Of a stretch of DNA of 64,000 nt, positions 53,502 through 62,819 are shown one piece after another. The translations under genes and the position numbers were made by a program. This stretch comes from Flavobacteriaceae bacterium (GTDB lineage: Bacteria > Bacteroidota > Bacteroidia > Flavobacteriales > Flavobacteriaceae). The notes under the pieces were generated by a model. The model searched no databases, was not told the origin of the DNA, and worked only from the letters and a program-made list of their open reading frames with translations. The first letter of the stretch is position 1, and the number at the start of each line of letters is the position of its first letter. The stretch is from contig JAURRA010000007.1 in assembly GCA_030835825.1 (NCBI GenBank), forward strand, positions 1 through 64,000, given 5' to 3'.

Positions 53502-54263
53502 ATGAATAGAACAGAAGATTTACTGAATAAAATTAACACAGCTCCAAGATTGGATTTTGGAACTATTTTCAACGATGCCCTGGAACTTTTTAAAAAGACT
53601 TGGCTCTTCGGATTTCTTTATTATGTCGTGGTGATAATTATTTCAATTCCCATTTCTATGATTACTAATCCTTCATATTTTAACATGATACGACATATCG
53701 ACAATTTTGAAATGTGGAATGATCCCTTTACTTTCAATAGTATGATCTTTGGCCCATATGTAGTGATGTCATTTTTGGGTTCTTTTGTAACTGCAAGCAT
53801 ATCTACTCTGTTGTTAGCAGGTTTTTTAAGAATAGTAAAACATATAGATCAGGGATTAGAGCCGGAAGCTATTGATTTATTCTTTTTCTTTAAAAGTGAC
53901 TACATATTTAAAGCCATGGCCTTAGCAGTCGTTTTGATGATTATTGCTGTTGCTGCGATTTTTTTATGCTTTTTCCCAATAATTTATGTTTCGATCGGTA
54001 TGACTTTCTGTGCCGTTATTTTTGCCTTTAATCCCGACCTGCGTTTAGGCGAGATTATTAAGGCAGCTTTCACCCTTGGACACAAGAAATGGTGGCTAAC
54101 CTTTGGACTTGTTATAGTAGCCGGCTTGTTGTCTGCTATTATCGGGCTGCTTATGTGCGGTGTTGGAATTTTCTTGACGGCATCCTTCACTGTGCTACCC
54201 ACCTATCTCGTCTATAAGTCAGTTATTGGCTTTGACGACTCAAAATATTCATCTATTCACTAA
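53502..54263 (+). CDS. Multi-pass membrane protein of unknown function
   Basis: A 253-residue protein with about five or six membrane helices, after a short amphipathic N-terminus with DFGTIFNDALELFKKTWLFG. This opening is typical of a Bacteroidota family of uncharacterised membrane proteins, sometimes grouped with glycerophosphoryl diester phosphodiesterase membrane-domain-like proteins. LGEIIKAAFTLGHKKWWLTF, before the last helices, is another recognisable block of that family. No catalytic motif is seen. It precedes the M28 peptidase gene by 13 bases, so they are cotranscribed. Confidence 0.65.
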   Translation: MNRTEDLLNKINTAPRLDFGTIFNDALELFKKTWLFGFLYYVVVIIISIPISMITNPSYFNMIRHIDNFEMWNDPFTFNSMIFGPYVVMSFLGSFVTASISTLLLAGFLRIVKHIDQGLEPEAIDLFFFFKSDYIFKAMALAVVLMIIAVAAIFLCFFPIIYVSIGMTFCAVIFAFNPDLRLGEIIKAAFTLGHKKWWLTFGLVIVAGLLSAIIGLLMCGVGIFLTASFTVLPTYLVYKSVIGFDDSKYSSIH

Positions 54264-54276
54264 TTTTAAATAACTC

Positions 54277-55218
54277 ATGAAACAATCCATGTTATTACTC
54301 AGTATCTCATTTCTTCTTTTTCAATGTTCGGCATTGCAAACACCTAGCCCTCGAGATATTGCCAAACTGCAAACCGTATCTGAGACTAAGGATATTTTAT
54401 TCTCTCTAGCTTCGGACCAAATGGCCGGTAGAGATATGCGCAGCGGAGGCTATCCAATGGCGGCTACCTATGTGGTAAATTATTTTAAATCCAATGCTAT
54501 TGAGCCATTTTTTGAGACTGGCTACAAGGACGCTTTTACTCTTAATGATGTGACATCCTATAACGTTGTTGCAAAAATTGGCACCTATGATCCTGAACGA
54601 CCGACCATCTTAATTGGCGCTCATCTCGATCATATTGGTATCAGCACAAAAACAAAGGACTCCATATATAATGGTGCCAATGACAACGCGAGCGGAAGTA
54701 CAGCGGTTTTGCAAATCGCCAAGGTACTTTCCAAATACAAATGGGAACAGAATATTGTCATTGCACTATTCGCTGCAGAAGAAAAGGGACTATTAGGTGC
54801 AAAACATTTGGCGGACAGATTTCAAAATGAAAAGGTCAGTTTACAATTGATGTTTAACTTTGAAATGATTGGCAAAACGCTGACAACAGGCGCCAATCGG
54901 GTTTATATGACGGGATATAAAATGTCAGACCTGCCCGCTGTTATGAATAGATTTACGCCCAACTTCGTTACATTTTTGCCCGAAGCGGAAGGTTATAATT
55001 TATTTAAGCGCTCAGACAATTATGCTTTTTACCAAACATTTGGTGTGCCTTGTCATACCTTATCCTCTTTTGATTTTAAAAATTATGACTACTATCACAA
55101 AGCAGAGGATGAAGCTGAATCTTTGGACGTAGAAAATATGAATCAAATTATTCGAACCTCAACCTATAGCATTGGTCAAGTCTTGAGATCTAAGGCAGTC
55201 ATTATTGTAAATGAGTAA
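54277..55218 (+). CDS. M28-family zinc metallopeptidase lipoprotein
   Basis: A secreted aminopeptidase-like protein. The 313 residues begin with a lipobox LLFQC (Cys17). The metal-binding residues are visible: HLDHIG for the first His and Asp, GANDNASGS for the bridging Asp, FAAEEKGLLG with the catalytic and ligand glutamates, NFEMIG for the fourth acidic ligand and YDYYHKAEDE for the last His. It probably trims peptides at the cell surface or in the periplasm. It is complete, and no PA domain is inserted. Confidence 0.9.
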   Translation: MKQSMLLLSISFLLFQCSALQTPSPRDIAKLQTVSETKDILFSLASDQMAGRDMRSGGYPMAATYVVNYFKSNAIEPFFETGYKDAFTLNDVTSYNVVAKIGTYDPERPTILIGAHLDHIGISTKTKDSIYNGANDNASGSTAVLQIAKVLSKYKWEQNIVIALFAAEEKGLLGAKHLADRFQNEKVSLQLMFNFEMIGKTLTTGANRVYMTGYKMSDLPAVMNRFTPNFVTFLPEAEGYNLFKRSDNYAFYQTFGVPCHTLSSFDFKNYDYYHKAEDEAESLDVENMNQIIRTSTYSIGQVLRSKAVIIVNE

Positions 55219-55293
55219 AGATTCTCAGGTTTTGTTATATGCTTTTTTAAATGGGGAAAATGGATCTGTCTACAACCTAATAAAAAAATCACA

Positions 55294-55301
55294 TACCTTT
55301 G
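55294..55301 (+). promoter_or_regulatory. topA promoter -7 element
   Basis: TACCTTTG is a full TAnnTTTG match ending 19 bases before the topA ATG. No TTG is seen at the -33 position. Confidence 0.45.
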
Positions 55302-55320
55302 TGGCCTTTAAATCTAAGGC

Positions 55321-57807
55321 ATGTCAAAAAATTTAGTCATTGTGGAGTCGCCTGCTAAGGCAAAAACTATTGAAAAATTTTTGGGACCCGATTTCAAAGT
55401 AGCCTCGAGTTTTGGTCACATCTCTGATTTGCCATCCAAAGAATTAGGTATTGACTTAACGGGAGATTTCAAACCTAAATATCAAGTTAGTCAGGACAAA
55501 AAGGAGGTTGTAAAAAACTTGATGAATCTATCAAAGAAAGCCGACTGTGTTTGGTTGGCCAGTGATGAAGATCGCGAGGGAGAAGCCATAGCGTGGCACT
55601 TAGCCGAAACACTTGAACTAGACCAATCCAAAACCAAAAGAATCGTTTTTAGTGAAATCACCAAAACAGCTATTCTAAAAGCCATTGAAAATCCCAGAGA
55701 AATAGACTACAATCTTGTTGATGCCCAGCAAGCTCGTAGAGTTCTAGATCGTATTGTTGGTTATGAATTGTCTCCTGTTTTATGGCGAAAAATAAGAACA
55801 GGCCTTTCTGCTGGTCGGGTCCAATCGGTTTCCGTTCGATTAATTGTGGAAAGAGAGCGCGATATTGATGAGTTCAACCCTGTTGCCTCATACCGCATTG
55901 ATGCGGAATTTATCACGGAAGACAATAAACTAATTAAAGCAAAATTGTCTAGTAATTTTAGCAGTTTTGAGGAGGCAGAGCAATTCTTGAAAGCCAATAT
56001 TGGAGCTTCTTTTAGGGTAGATACTTTAGAGAAAAATCCCGGCCAAAAAAGTCCTGCAGCTCCTTTTACAACCTCGACCCTACAACAAGAGGCATCCAGA
56101 AAATTGTATTTTTCTGTGAGTAAAACCATGACAGTCGCCCAGCGTTTGTACGAACAAGGTTTGATCACCTATATGAGAACCGACAGCGTAAATTTGTCCG
56201 TTGAAGCAAAAAATGCTGCCGCTGCACAAATCGAAAAGGCGTTTGGCACAACCTATGTTAAAAAAAGAAGTTACAAAGGAAAGTCAAAAGGCGCCCAAGA
56301 AGCCCACGAGGCCATACGACCTACGGATTTTTCGCGCCAATCAATTGAGGGTGATAGAGATCAAATAAGGTTATATGATCTGATTTGGAAACGAGCCATT
56401 GCGTCTCAAATGAGTGATGCCAAACTTGAGCGCACCAATGTAAAAATTGCCGCTTCTACACATAAACAGTTATTTGGAGCCAATGGAGAAATCATTGTTT
56501 TTGACGGTTTTTTAAAGGTATATCTGGAAGGCAACGACGATGAGGATGTGGAACAAGAAGGACTATTGCCAGCTCTCGAAGTTAGACAACCCCTGCACAG
56601 CCGGCTTATTTCGGCGACAGAACGCTTTACCCGACCGCCATTTCGATATACCGAAGCTTCTTTAGTGAAAAAATTGGAGGAATTGGGTATTGGTAGACCA
56701 TCTACATATGCACCAACCATATCCACCATCCAAAACAGAGGTTACGTTGAAAAGGGCAGCGCCGAGGGGTTGGAGAGACATTACACTCAATTAATCCTGA
56801 TGTCCGATGAAATGAGCTCCAAACAATTAAAAGAAACCGTTAATTCGGACAAGGGCAAACTCATTCCTACAGATATTGGAAAAATTGTTACCGACTTCTT
56901 AGTTAACCATTTCGATCAGATTTTAGACTATAATTTCACGGCAAACATGGAGGCCGATTTCGATAAAATTGCCGAAGGCAAGAAAAATTGGAAGCAAGTG
57001 ACCAAAAAATTCTACTCCAGTTTTCATCCAACTGTCGATGATGTAATGGCTAATGCCGACAGAGAATCGGGGGAGAGAATATTGGGGGAACATCCCGAAA
57101 ATGGCCGTCAGGTTAGTGTGCGTTTGGGTAAATTTGGCCCAATGGTTCAGATTGGCGCCAATGAGGACGAAGACAAACCCCTGTTTGCTAGTGTTCCTCC
57201 AGATATGCAACTGTCATCCATTTCGTTTGAGGAAGCCTTAGCTTTGTTTCAGTTGCCGAAAAATTTAGGCGAATTTGAAGGCAAATCTGTGGAAGTCAAC
57301 AATGGAAGATATGGTCCTTATGTCAAGTATGGAGAAGATTTTGTTTCCCTCCCAAAAGGAACCAATCCAATGGACGTGGATTTGGACTTCGCTGTTAGTA
57401 TAATAGAGGAAAAGGCCCGCGCCGATGCACCAATTTATCATTATAATGAGTTGCCTGTCCAAAAAGGCAAAGGTAGATTTGGTCCTTTTATCAAGTGGAA
57501 CAATATGTTTATCAATGTGAATAAGAAATACGATTGGGATAATTTGTCGGAGCAGAATGTCCAGGCGTTAATTGAGGACAAAATTCAGAAAGAAAAAGAT
57601 AAACTGATTCACAATTGGGTCGAAGCTGGTATTAGAGTTGAAAAAGCCCGCTGGGGTCGTCACAATATCATTCAAGGAAAAACCAAAATTGAATTGGCTA
57701 AAACTGTTGATGTTACTGACATGACCTTAGAACAAGCTCAATCTCTTTTAGAGAAAAAGACCGCTAAGACTAAAAAACCAAAAACTACCCGTTCTAAAAA
57801 GTCATAG
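55321..57807 (+). CDS. topA: DNA topoisomerase I
   Basis: Relaxes negative supercoils. The 828 residues contain the TOPRIM domain (LVIVESPAKAKTIEKFLG; ASDEDREGEAIAWHLAETL), the active-site tyrosine in GLITYMRTDSVNLS, and the FTRPPFRYTEASLVKKLEEL region. The C-terminus lacks zinc-finger cysteines. It has repeated domains of the GRFGPMVQ/GRYGPYVKYG/GRFGPFIKW type instead and a Lys-rich tail (KKTAKTKKPKTTRSKKS). The formimidoylglutamase-like gene follows after four bases. Confidence 0.97.
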   Translation: MSKNLVIVESPAKAKTIEKFLGPDFKVASSFGHISDLPSKELGIDLTGDFKPKYQVSQDKKEVVKNLMNLSKKADCVWLASDEDREGEAIAWHLAETLELDQSKTKRIVFSEITKTAILKAIENPREIDYNLVDAQQARRVLDRIVGYELSPVLWRKIRTGLSAGRVQSVSVRLIVERERDIDEFNPVASYRIDAEFITEDNKLIKAKLSSNFSSFEEAEQFLKANIGASFRVDTLEKNPGQKSPAAPFTTSTLQQEASRKLYFSVSKTMTVAQRLYEQGLITYMRTDSVNLSVEAKNAAAAQIEKAFGTTYVKKRSYKGKSKGAQEAHEAIRPTDFSRQSIEGDRDQIRLYDLIWKRAIASQMSDAKLERTNVKIAASTHKQLFGANGEIIVFDGFLKVYLEGNDDEDVEQEGLLPALEVRQPLHSRLISATERFTRPPFRYTEASLVKKLEELGIGRPSTYAPTISTIQNRGYVEKGSAEGLERHYTQLILMSDEMSSKQLKETVNSDKGKLIPTDIGKIVTDFLVNHFDQILDYNFTANMEADFDKIAEGKKNWKQVTKKFYSSFHPTVDDVMANADRESGERILGEHPENGRQVSVRLGKFGPMVQIGANEDEDKPLFASVPPDMQLSSISFEEALALFQLPKNLGEFEGKSVEVNNGRYGPYVKYGEDFVSLPKGTNPMDVDLDFAVSIIEEKARADAPIYHYNELPVQKGKGRFGPFIKWNNMFINVNKKYDWDNLSEQNVQALIEDKIQKEKDKLIHNWVEAGIRVEKARWGRHNIIQGKTKIELAKTVDVTDMTLEQAQSLLEKKTAKTKKPKTTRSKKS

Positions 57808-57811
57808 CCCC

Positions 57812-58981
57812 ATGTTTTCACTCGATTGTTTGACACCTGTTAAAGACGCCATTGTAGCGCACGGTCAATTATTGGGGTCCAACGCTCTTGGGACAAAAAT
57901 TCGCATTCATACCTCACAGGGTGGACTCCCCGAGCTCAATGGGGTAAAGATTGCAATCTTGGGAGTTACCGAAAATCGCAACGACATTGATTATATTGGG
58001 AATACCTTTGACATTAATGGCATCAGAAAATCATTTTATCAACTCTTTCAAGGCAATTGGGACTGTGAAATAGCAGATCTAGGCGATCTGATTTTGGGCG
58101 AAAGTCCAGCTGACAGCTACCAAGGTATGAAGACACTGATGATAGATTTGTTGTCCGAAAACATCATACCTATTATTTTAGGAGGATCTCAAGACCTTAC
58201 CTTCACCATGTATCGCGCTTATGACGAGCTTAAAGCCATGCTCAATGTCGTAAATATCGATTCGCGATTCGATTTATCAGATGACACCAAGCCCATTAAT
58301 AATCGCAATTATATGGGTAAAATCATTACTGAAAAACCTTTTAATTTGTTCAATTACACCGTTTTGGGATATCAAACCTATTTGAATCCGCAAGAGGAAA
58401 TCGATTTGATGGACAAGCTTTTTTTTGAGTCCTATCGACTAGGTGCTTTGATTCAAGACATCAGTTATGCCGAGCCCATGCTCCGAGATGCCGATTTGGT
58501 AACTATCGACTTGGATGCAATAAAAGCCTCGGAATTGGGCGGTCGACAACAACAATCCCCCAATGGATTTGATAGTCGAGAAATTTGCGCTTTAGCCAGA
58601 TATGCAGGTATTAGTAGCAGGGTATCAACTTTGGGTATATTTCACTACCGGTCCTATGAAGAAGATGAAGTCACTTCAGAATTGGTATCCCAAATGATTT
58701 GGTATTTTATTGAAGGCGTCAATTATCGAATTGCAGAATCGCCGAATGTCAAAGATCAAAATTTTCAAAAATTTACTGTTTTGATTGATGATCAAGAACT
58801 TGTTTTTTTCAAGAGTTTGACAACTGGCCGATGGTGGATTGAAATTCCTTTTTTAACTTTACACCATAATAAACTCGATCAACATTCGTTGTTACCTTGT
58901 ACACAAAAGGATTACGAGGCCGCTGGTCAAGGAGTAATTCCAGAGCGTTGGATTAAAGTTTGCAGAAAAAATAGCGTTTAA
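57812..58981 (+). CDS. Arginase-fold formimidoylglutamase-like protein, metal site degenerate
   Basis: A 389-residue ureohydrolase-fold protein. In active enzymes the two manganese ions are held by GGxH, DAHxD and DxD motifs. Here they read GGSQD (Gln127), DSRFD (Asp150, Arg152, Asp154) and IDLDA (Asp233, Asp235), so both histidine ligands are lost while the four aspartates remain. Catalysis is therefore doubtful. Its C-terminal extension is larger than in arginase. It sits four bases after topA and before gldK, a neighbourhood I believe is conserved in Flavobacteriia, which hints at a structural or regulatory role. Confidence 0.8.
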   Translation: MFSLDCLTPVKDAIVAHGQLLGSNALGTKIRIHTSQGGLPELNGVKIAILGVTENRNDIDYIGNTFDINGIRKSFYQLFQGNWDCEIADLGDLILGESPADSYQGMKTLMIDLLSENIIPIILGGSQDLTFTMYRAYDELKAMLNVVNIDSRFDLSDDTKPINNRNYMGKIITEKPFNLFNYTVLGYQTYLNPQEEIDLMDKLFFESYRLGALIQDISYAEPMLRDADLVTIDLDAIKASELGGRQQQSPNGFDSREICALARYAGISSRVSTLGIFHYRSYEEDEVTSELVSQMIWYFIEGVNYRIAESPNVKDQNFQKFTVLIDDQELVFFKSLTTGRWWIEIPFLTLHHNKLDQHSLLPCTQKDYEAAGQGVIPERWIKVCRKNSV

Positions 58982-59104
58982 TACTAGGGCAGGTTATTCA
59001 AGTTACATGGTAATCTCAAACAAAATAAGTTGCGTATTATGAAATATATAGATATGTTTACGCTTGCGTTTGTAATAACGTTAAAATTCATGAGTTATAG
59101 TAAT

Positions 59105-60499
59105 ATGAAAAACATTGGATTGCTCGTTTTATTAGCTCTTATGACAGGATGTAATTCTGGCGATAGAGGACAGCTAGTAGGAACTAGGGGTAAGAAATAT
59201 AATGCAGAGAAACCATTTGGCATGGCACTCATTCCAGGAGGTTCGTTCATTATGGGTAAATCGGATGACGACTTAGTTGGTGTGAACGATGCGCCCACAA
59301 AAACAGTCACTGTAAGATCCTACTATATGGACGAAACAGAGGTGACCAACAGCGAGTACCGTCAATTTGTCAATTGGGTTAGAGATTCTGTTATCCGCAG
59401 AAAACTTGCCTTAAAAGCGGTGGAGGTATTGGGCTATGATCTGGCCAACGATGCCGCCGAACTTGATGGGGGTATCGGCATGTTCTATCCAACAAGTATG
59501 CTGACCGACCCAGCTTTGGATCCAGAGGAGTTTTCATATACAGAATATCGCAGAGCTGAGGGAGATGATAAGTACAGTGATCCAGAGTATGCCGCGTTGA
59601 ATTGGGAGCAAGAGCTATTTTTCGATACACAAGATTATCCAGACAAACCCTACGCTGAGGTCTTGGACGAAATGTTTTTACCGATGGAATTGAGCTACAA
59701 CGGTCAAAGAACATGGGACGTTAGTTTGTTCGAATACGAATACAAGCAATTGGATATCGAAAAGGCAGCCCGAGAAGGTTTGTCGCGATGGGATGTTATC
59801 GTTTATCCAGATCCATTATCAGTTTATCCCGACACTACTGCTTGGGTGAGAGATTTTAACTACTCTTACAACGAGCCCATGCACAACGACTATTTTTGGC
59901 ACGAAGCCTATTCAGAGTACCCTGTGGTTGGAGTGAGTTGGAGCCAAGCCAATGCTTTCTGTAATTGGAGAACCGATTATAGAAACAGCTACCTTAAAAG
60001 TAAAGGGAAACATTTCGAAAACAAGTTTAGATTGCCAACCGAAGCTGAGTGGGAATTTGCCGCTCGAGGCGGCCTGCAGGGCGCTACTTATCCTTGGGGA
60101 GGGCCATATACCAAAAACGACAGGGCTTGTTTCTTGGCTAATTTCAAGCCACTTCGTGGTGACTATGCTGCCGATCAAGCCTTATATACGGTAGAAGCTG
60201 AATCCTTTGAGCCCAATGATTTTGGATTGTATAATATGGCTGGAAATGTTTCGGAATGGACCAATTCTTCCTATGATGCAGCTTCGTATACCTATAGTTC
60301 AACAATGAACCCTAATGTTAATGATCCTAATAACCACCGTAAAGTAGTGCGGGGGGGTAGTTGGAAAGATGTCGCTTACTTCTTGCAGGTTAGTTCGCGC
60401 GATTACGAGTACGACTCAATAAAAACCAGCTATATCGGTTTTAGAACAATTCAAGATTATTTGGGGACAGACGTTACCCCCAATCAAGCGTCTAATTAA
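59105..60499 (+). CDS. gldK: Type IX secretion/gliding motility lipoprotein GldK
   Basis: An outer-membrane-anchored lipoprotein that forms periplasmic rings with GldN in the type IX secretion system. I start at the ATG at 59105, giving 464 residues, a signal peptide and a lipobox LMTGC (Cys16); upstream in-frame codons add a non-signal stretch. The body is a formylglycine-generating-enzyme-like domain (ALIPGGSFIMGKSDDD, MDETEVTNSEYRQFVNWV, RLPTEAEWEFAARGG, MAGNVSEWTNSSYD, VVRGGSWKD) with an inserted block of about 130 residues. It is probably not catalytic. First of gldK-L-M-N. Confidence 0.95.
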   Translation: MKNIGLLVLLALMTGCNSGDRGQLVGTRGKKYNAEKPFGMALIPGGSFIMGKSDDDLVGVNDAPTKTVTVRSYYMDETEVTNSEYRQFVNWVRDSVIRRKLALKAVEVLGYDLANDAAELDGGIGMFYPTSMLTDPALDPEEFSYTEYRRAEGDDKYSDPEYAALNWEQELFFDTQDYPDKPYAEVLDEMFLPMELSYNGQRTWDVSLFEYEYKQLDIEKAAREGLSRWDVIVYPDPLSVYPDTTAWVRDFNYSYNEPMHNDYFWHEAYSEYPVVGVSWSQANAFCNWRTDYRNSYLKSKGKHFENKFRLPTEAEWEFAARGGLQGATYPWGGPYTKNDRACFLANFKPLRGDYAADQALYTVEAESFEPNDFGLYNMAGNVSEWTNSSYDAASYTYSSTMNPNVNDPNNHRKVVRGGSWKDVAYFLQVSSRDYEYDSIKTSYIGFRTIQDYLGTDVTPNQASN

Positions 60500-60549
60500 G
60501 GTCGCCCAATCAAATTAAAAAACACTTTAAATCAACTAAATTTTAAATT

Positions 60550-61176
60550 ATGGCAGCACAGGGAAAAAGAACAGTAACAAACATGGTCTACGGATTTGGA
60601 GCAGCAATCGTAATCTTAGGAGCTCTATTCAAAATTCAACACTGGCCGTATGGTTCTGAAATTCTAACTTTAGGAATGGTTGTAGAAGCTTTGGTGTTTG
60701 GCTATTCGGCGCTAGAAAGACAACAAGACGATCTCGATTGGTCTTTGGTTTATCCTCAACTGAGAGGTGGCAAAGCCAATACTGCTGATGCTGGAACTGC
60801 TGATGCAGAAGCTGTTTTATCTAAAAAAATGGATGCCCTTTTAAAAGAAGCTAAAATTGATGCAGCTCTGGTAACAAGTCTTGGAGATAGCTTGAGAAAC
60901 TTTGAAAGTGCGGCAAAGGAGTTAAATCCGACCAAAGATTCAATGGCTGCCTCGAAAAAATATAGTGAAGAAATGGCTCTAGCGGCATCTCAAATGGAGG
61001 CCTTAAACAATTTGTATAAAGTTCAAATGGAAAGTTTCAACCGTCAATCGGAAATGACCGAACAAGTTTCTGACAATGCTGGAAAATTGAAAGAGCAAAT
61101 GGCCTCTTTGGCGACCAACTTGTCTTCTTTAAATGGTGTTTATGGTGGAATGCTGTCTGCAATGAATACAAAATAA
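60550..61176 (+). CDS. gldL: Type IX secretion motor protein GldL
   Basis: The inner-membrane subunit that with GldM converts the proton gradient into motion. In 208 residues two helices span about 10-30 and 35-55 (NMVYGFGAAIVILGALFKIQ; HWPYGSEILTLGMVVEALVF), with the acidic residue in the second helix expected for the proton path. The rest is a cytoplasmic coiled-coil-rich domain (FNRQSEMTEQVSDNAGKLKE). It lies 50 bases after gldK and 37 before gldM. Confidence 0.96.
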   Translation: MAAQGKRTVTNMVYGFGAAIVILGALFKIQHWPYGSEILTLGMVVEALVFGYSALERQQDDLDWSLVYPQLRGGKANTADAGTADAEAVLSKKMDALLKEAKIDAALVTSLGDSLRNFESAAKELNPTKDSMAASKKYSEEMALAASQMEALNNLYKVQMESFNRQSEMTEQVSDNAGKLKEQMASLATNLSSLNGVYGGMLSAMNTK

Positions 61177-61213
61177 TCTCGACATAATTAACACAATATT
61201 GAAATAGGAAATT

Positions 61214-62812
61214 ATGGCAGGAGGCGGAAAAATATCACCACGGCAGAAGATGATTAATCTGATGTATTTGGTCTTTATTGCAATGATTGCGATGAATGTA
61301 TCCAAAGACGTTCTATCGGCATTTGGTAATTTTGAGAAAAAATTCGTTGAGGTGAATACCTTAGCAACGGAGACGAATAACAGATTATTAGCAGATCTGA
61401 AGCAAAAATCAGAAGAAAAACCTGAAGAATTTGCTTTTGTAGCCAACAAGGCAGAACAGTTGAGTGCGGTCTCGGATGATTTTTTCAACTATTTAGAGTC
61501 TTTGAAGCGCGATTTACTCAGTGACGGTAATTATGAAATTGAATCTGATACGGGAGAATTGAATTACGAGTCCATGGACAAAACAGATCTCTTGGATGAG
61601 AAATGGTTCACAGGCGATCGCTTGACCGTAGCTGGCGAAGAGGTTTTTGCGCGTCTTAAGAACTACAAGGCAGATATTCAGGGTATTATAGGCTATGATA
61701 CTGTCAATAATCAAGCATCAGATGCTAAATATATCAAGGCTTTGGAGGTTTTTGACAGAAGATTTGATTTGACAGATCAAGTCAATTCCCAATCAGGTAA
61801 GTCTTTACATTGGCTAGATTATAATTTTAAGGGCTTTCCTGCTATTGCTTCTTATGCGAAAATGTCTGCCATACAAAATGACGTTAAGGTAACCGAAACC
61901 AATCTATATAATTTATTCATTGGTAATACCTTGGATGAAGCCATTACTTTGAAAAATTATAACGCCATTGTGTTAGCGGACAAATCGGCCTTCTTTGCAG
62001 GAGAACAGTTCCAGGGGCGCGTGGTTTTAGGGAAATATGCCAACGTTACACCTAAGTCCTTGACTTTGGAAGGTCAGCCTTACGATCTTTCTGACGCCAT
62101 TGACTCTACGGGAGCAGCCATGGTGAGCTTTAATGTAGGTAATGTTGGAGAGCATACTTTTGAGGGCGTGTTTACTTTTCTAGAAGATGGTAAAGATTTG
62201 GACATCCCCTTCGAGGCAAACTACGTGGTTGTACCTCGACCAAACTCAGCTTCTGTTTCGGCCGATAAAATGAATGTGGTCTATCGTGGGCTAGAAAATC
62301 CCATGACCATAGCTTTTCCTGGTGTGCCAGATAACAATACAGTGGCTTCTGCTCCAGGAATGCGTAAAATTGGTAATGGCAAATACGTGCTTAACCCAAC
62401 CACTGGTAGTGATGTAACCGTCAATGTGACAGCAACACTAGATGATGGGTCTAAGGTGAACGACAAGCGCGTTTTCAGAATTAAAAATATTCCATCTCCG
62501 ATAGGTAAAGTTGCTGGAAAAAAAGGAACTGTTGCTTTGAATAAAAGAGATGTTAGTACATCAAAAATCTTAGCAGATTTTGGAGATTTTGTTTATGACT
62601 TAGAAACAAGTGTCTATTCCTTTGAAGTGACAGTATCTGGGAAATCCCCAATTAGGGTAACTGGTAATCGATTGAATACAGAGGCTCAGAATGCTATTAA
62701 TTCGGCTCCTAGAAACTCTATTGTCGTTATCGACAACATTCGAGTGCGCGCCAAAGGGGTTTCTGTTCAAATTCCAGAGGCAGCTCCAATAACTGTAAAA
62801 TTGACAAACTAA
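61214..62812 (+). CDS. gldM: Type IX secretion motor protein GldM
   Basis: The 532-residue partner of GldL. A single N-terminal helix (LMYLVFIAMIAMNVSKDVLS, about residues 16-35) is followed by a long periplasmic rod of four domains. It reaches the GldK/GldN ring at the outer membrane and transmits motion. The opening AGGGKISPRQKMINLMYLVF is the family hallmark. The end lies seven bases before gldN. Confidence 0.97.
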   Translation: MAGGGKISPRQKMINLMYLVFIAMIAMNVSKDVLSAFGNFEKKFVEVNTLATETNNRLLADLKQKSEEKPEEFAFVANKAEQLSAVSDDFFNYLESLKRDLLSDGNYEIESDTGELNYESMDKTDLLDEKWFTGDRLTVAGEEVFARLKNYKADIQGIIGYDTVNNQASDAKYIKALEVFDRRFDLTDQVNSQSGKSLHWLDYNFKGFPAIASYAKMSAIQNDVKVTETNLYNLFIGNTLDEAITLKNYNAIVLADKSAFFAGEQFQGRVVLGKYANVTPKSLTLEGQPYDLSDAIDSTGAAMVSFNVGNVGEHTFEGVFTFLEDGKDLDIPFEANYVVVPRPNSASVSADKMNVVYRGLENPMTIAFPGVPDNNTVASAPGMRKIGNGKYVLNPTTGSDVTVNVTATLDDGSKVNDKRVFRIKNIPSPIGKVAGKKGTVALNKRDVSTSKILADFGDFVYDLETSVYSFEVTVSGKSPIRVTGNRLNTEAQNAINSAPRNSIVVIDNIRVRAKGVSVQIPEAAPITVKLTN

Positions 62813-62819
62813 ATTTATC

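Noticed and set aside
59030-59104. An in-frame extension of gldK from a TTG.
   Set aside because: The lipobox signal peptide begins at 59105 and the 464-residue length fits the family; the upstream part would spoil the signal peptide.
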